From: an uncultured Lachnospiraceae bacterium
Lineage (GTDB): Bacteria; Bacillota_A; Clostridia; Lachnospirales; Lachnospiraceae
Assembly (NCBI GenBank): GCA_947175285.1
Contig: CAMWMM010000016.1
Coordinates: forward strand, 1 to 24,786
Length of the DNA: 24,786 bases
Direction of reading: 5' to 3'
The translations under genes and the position numbers were made by a program. Below are positions 24,118 through 24,786 of the stretch, piece by piece; position 1 is the first letter of the stretch; each line of letters starts with the position of its first letter. Under the pieces are notes generated by a model. It made no database searches, was not told the DNA's origin, and was given only the letters and a program-made list of their open reading frames with translations.

Positions 24118-24267
24118 GATTATGAAAAGCAGAATATAGTAGCCATATCAGACGGCATGAGATACCTGATAACCTATGTAAGCCGTGCAAACGGGCAGGT
24201 ATACGATGAACTGGTCATCCGCTGTATGTGGAGTTTGCAAACAAAGAATTATTATTTTGCTTGTTAA
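24118..24267 (+). pseudogene. Coding-like remnant
   Basis: An open frame of 49 codons with no start or ribosome site. It includes SDGMRYLITYVSRANGQVYDELVIR, whose codon choice (more G+C than the flanks) and alternating hydrophobic pattern look like a fragment of a real beta-rich protein. No family is recognised. Consistent with a degraded toxin or immunity gene. Confidence 0.35.
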
Positions 24268-24316
24268 GTGTGCTATAAAATTGATGAAATAAAACAAATG
24301 AAGGAGAGGCATAAAA

Positions 24317-24518
24317 ATGGAAAAAAATCAAACAAAGGAAACTAGATAGACCGACATTCTGGCTAGTAGTGGCTGCAATCTCTATGTTCGTGTTAATAGC
24401 AACTTCCGAAACGATAGGTCGTAAGCTTGGGTGTAATGGCAGATTAGTAGCAGCAATCGCGGAGATAGTCCTTTGGATAGCATGTTTCAAATCTTTTGAC
24501 GGAGAAAACAGACAGTGA
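24317..24518 (+). pseudogene. Frameshifted small two-helix membrane protein
   Basis: A good ribosome site (AAGGAGAG, 24301-24308) precedes ATG 24317, but that frame ends after 10 codons. Adding one A to the A7 run at 24321-24327 gives a continuous protein of about 67 residues: a basic start (K-K-I-K-Q-R-K), a membrane helix FWLVVAAISMFVLIA, a short loop and a second hydrophobic helix LVAAIAEIVLWIACF, ending at TGA 24516. Either a recent single-base loss or a homopolymer sequencing error. No named family; a small membrane immunity protein is possible. Confidence 0.6.
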
Positions 24519-24553
24519 TATATTGGTGACATTCATCTACAAGAAAAATGACT

Positions 24554-24595
24554 CGGCGGTATTTCTCAGACCTAAAAGGTCGAGAAATACCGCCG
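24554..24595 (+). terminator. Long perfect hairpin, probable terminator
   Basis: A 14-bp perfect stem (CGGCGGTATTTCTC 24554-24567 with its complement 24582-24595), one unpaired A, an inner GACC/GGTC stem and a TAAAA loop. GTTTGTTTG follows instead of a clean T-run. It is the first strong hairpin after the immunity gene, so it may end the T7SS operon transcript. Confidence 0.65.
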
Positions 24596-24677
24596 GTTTG
24601 TTTGCAAAAGTGGAAAGTGAGTTTATCACTTCGTTTAAGGTTAAGGCACAGTTGAGTATGGAGCAGGAAGTAATAAA

Positions 24678-24786
24678 GAGGGATAGCGGATGGAGACGAA
24701 AAGAGTAACAGAAGATTTCGTAGATCGTGTTACCATGATATCATGGACACCCAATGATATAAAGAGTACAATGGAAGGTATAGAAA
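24678..24786 (+). repeat. 109-bp near-identical repeat, copy 2
   Basis: Matches 21646-21754 with two differences (A/G in the third codon, C/T in the Val-Thr region), both silent or third-position. Identity begins at GAGGGATAG just upstream of the ATG and reaches the window end. Confidence 0.95.
24690..24786 (+). CDS. Second T7SS toxin, N-terminal start (cut by window edge)
   Basis: The visible 32 codons encode the same residues as the start of the toxin at 21658 (METKRVTEDFVDRV...), with the same GAGGGA ribosome site 7 nt upstream. It is therefore a second effector, or an orphan cassette, sharing the targeting domain; its toxin domain lies outside the window. Unlike the first copy, it is not preceded by the small partner genes but by decayed sequence. 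Confidence 0.85.
   Translation, partial: METKRVTEDFVDRVTMISWTPNDIKSTMEGIE

Larger units (their letters stand above)
23888..24689 (+). other. Spacer between toxin module and repeated toxin start
   Basis: About 800 bp without an intact gene. 23888-24117 is AT-rich with no gene, promoter or strong terminator I can support. The rest holds a coding-like remnant, a frameshifted small membrane protein, a long perfect hairpin and the leader of the second toxin copy, listed separately. The stretch looks like the debris of lost toxin/immunity modules. Confidence 0.6.

Noticed and set aside
24496..24708. Open frame running across the hairpin into the second toxin start
   Set aside because: TTG start without ribosome site, reads through an inverted repeat and ends out of frame inside the toxin start; looks like chance plus remnants.
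1..24786. CRISPR arrays, tRNA or rRNA genes, transposase or integrase genes, phage structural genes
   Set aside because: None recognised on either strand; the only repeats are the 36-bp pair in esaA and the 109-bp toxin-start repeat, and minus-strand open frames are shadows of real genes.

Overview
The window is most of a Firmicutes-type (T7SSb/ESX-like) type VII secretion locus, with an agr-type peptide quorum-sensing system embedded in it and polymorphic toxin cargo on both sides. Low-to-moderate G+C, strong Shine-Dalgarno sequences, ATGA/TAATG gene overlaps, Gram-positive lipoproteins and the agr plus EsaA/EssA/EsaB/EssB/EssC set point to a Clostridia member, most likely a gut Lachnospiraceae. 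That taxonomic call is inference. All genes lie on the + strand.

Layout. (1) 1-4186, accessory: the C-terminal part of a glucosaminidase-like protein, a seven-bladed RCC1-like lipoprotein, a YARHG-domain lipoprotein, an out-of-frame fragment of a related domain, and a small protein. (2) 4219-7393, agr: response regulator (AgrA-like), histidine kinase (AgrC-like), a 53-residue AgrD peptide precursor missing from ordinary long-ORF lists, and AgrB. (3) 7397-23887, apparently one long operon: EsaA-like, EsxA (WXG100), EssA, a small partner protein, a WXG-domain/glucosaminidase fusion, a membrane-anchored RCC1-like protein, a coiled-coil protein, EsaB, EssB, EssC, then four small accessory proteins, a PT-TG/TNT-type NADase toxin and an Imm63-like immunity protein. 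(4) 23888-24786, a decayed spacer followed by the start of a second, almost identical toxin N-terminus that runs off the window.

How it fits together. Three direct-repeat boxes of LytTR type (consensus near ATTTTGnCC, repeated every 21-22 bp) lie upstream of agrA-agrC, agrD-agrB and esaA. In all three the TTGnCC core is exactly 56 bp upstream of a -10-like hexamer. The agr regulator therefore probably drives its own genes and the whole secretion operon: AgrB matures AgrD to a thiolactone peptide, AgrC senses it, AgrA activates secretion. EssC/EssB/EsaA/EssA would then export EsxA and the effectors.

The most novel-looking element is the pair 11011-12618 / 12615-14048, repeated at the left edge (3-827 / 846-2249). 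It couples a T7SS-type N-terminus fused to a GH73-like wall-hydrolase domain with a surface-anchored RCC1-like propeller encoded immediately downstream. I infer a wall-targeting T7SS effector with an extracellular propeller immunity protein. Homology calls are from reading motifs; no database search was run.
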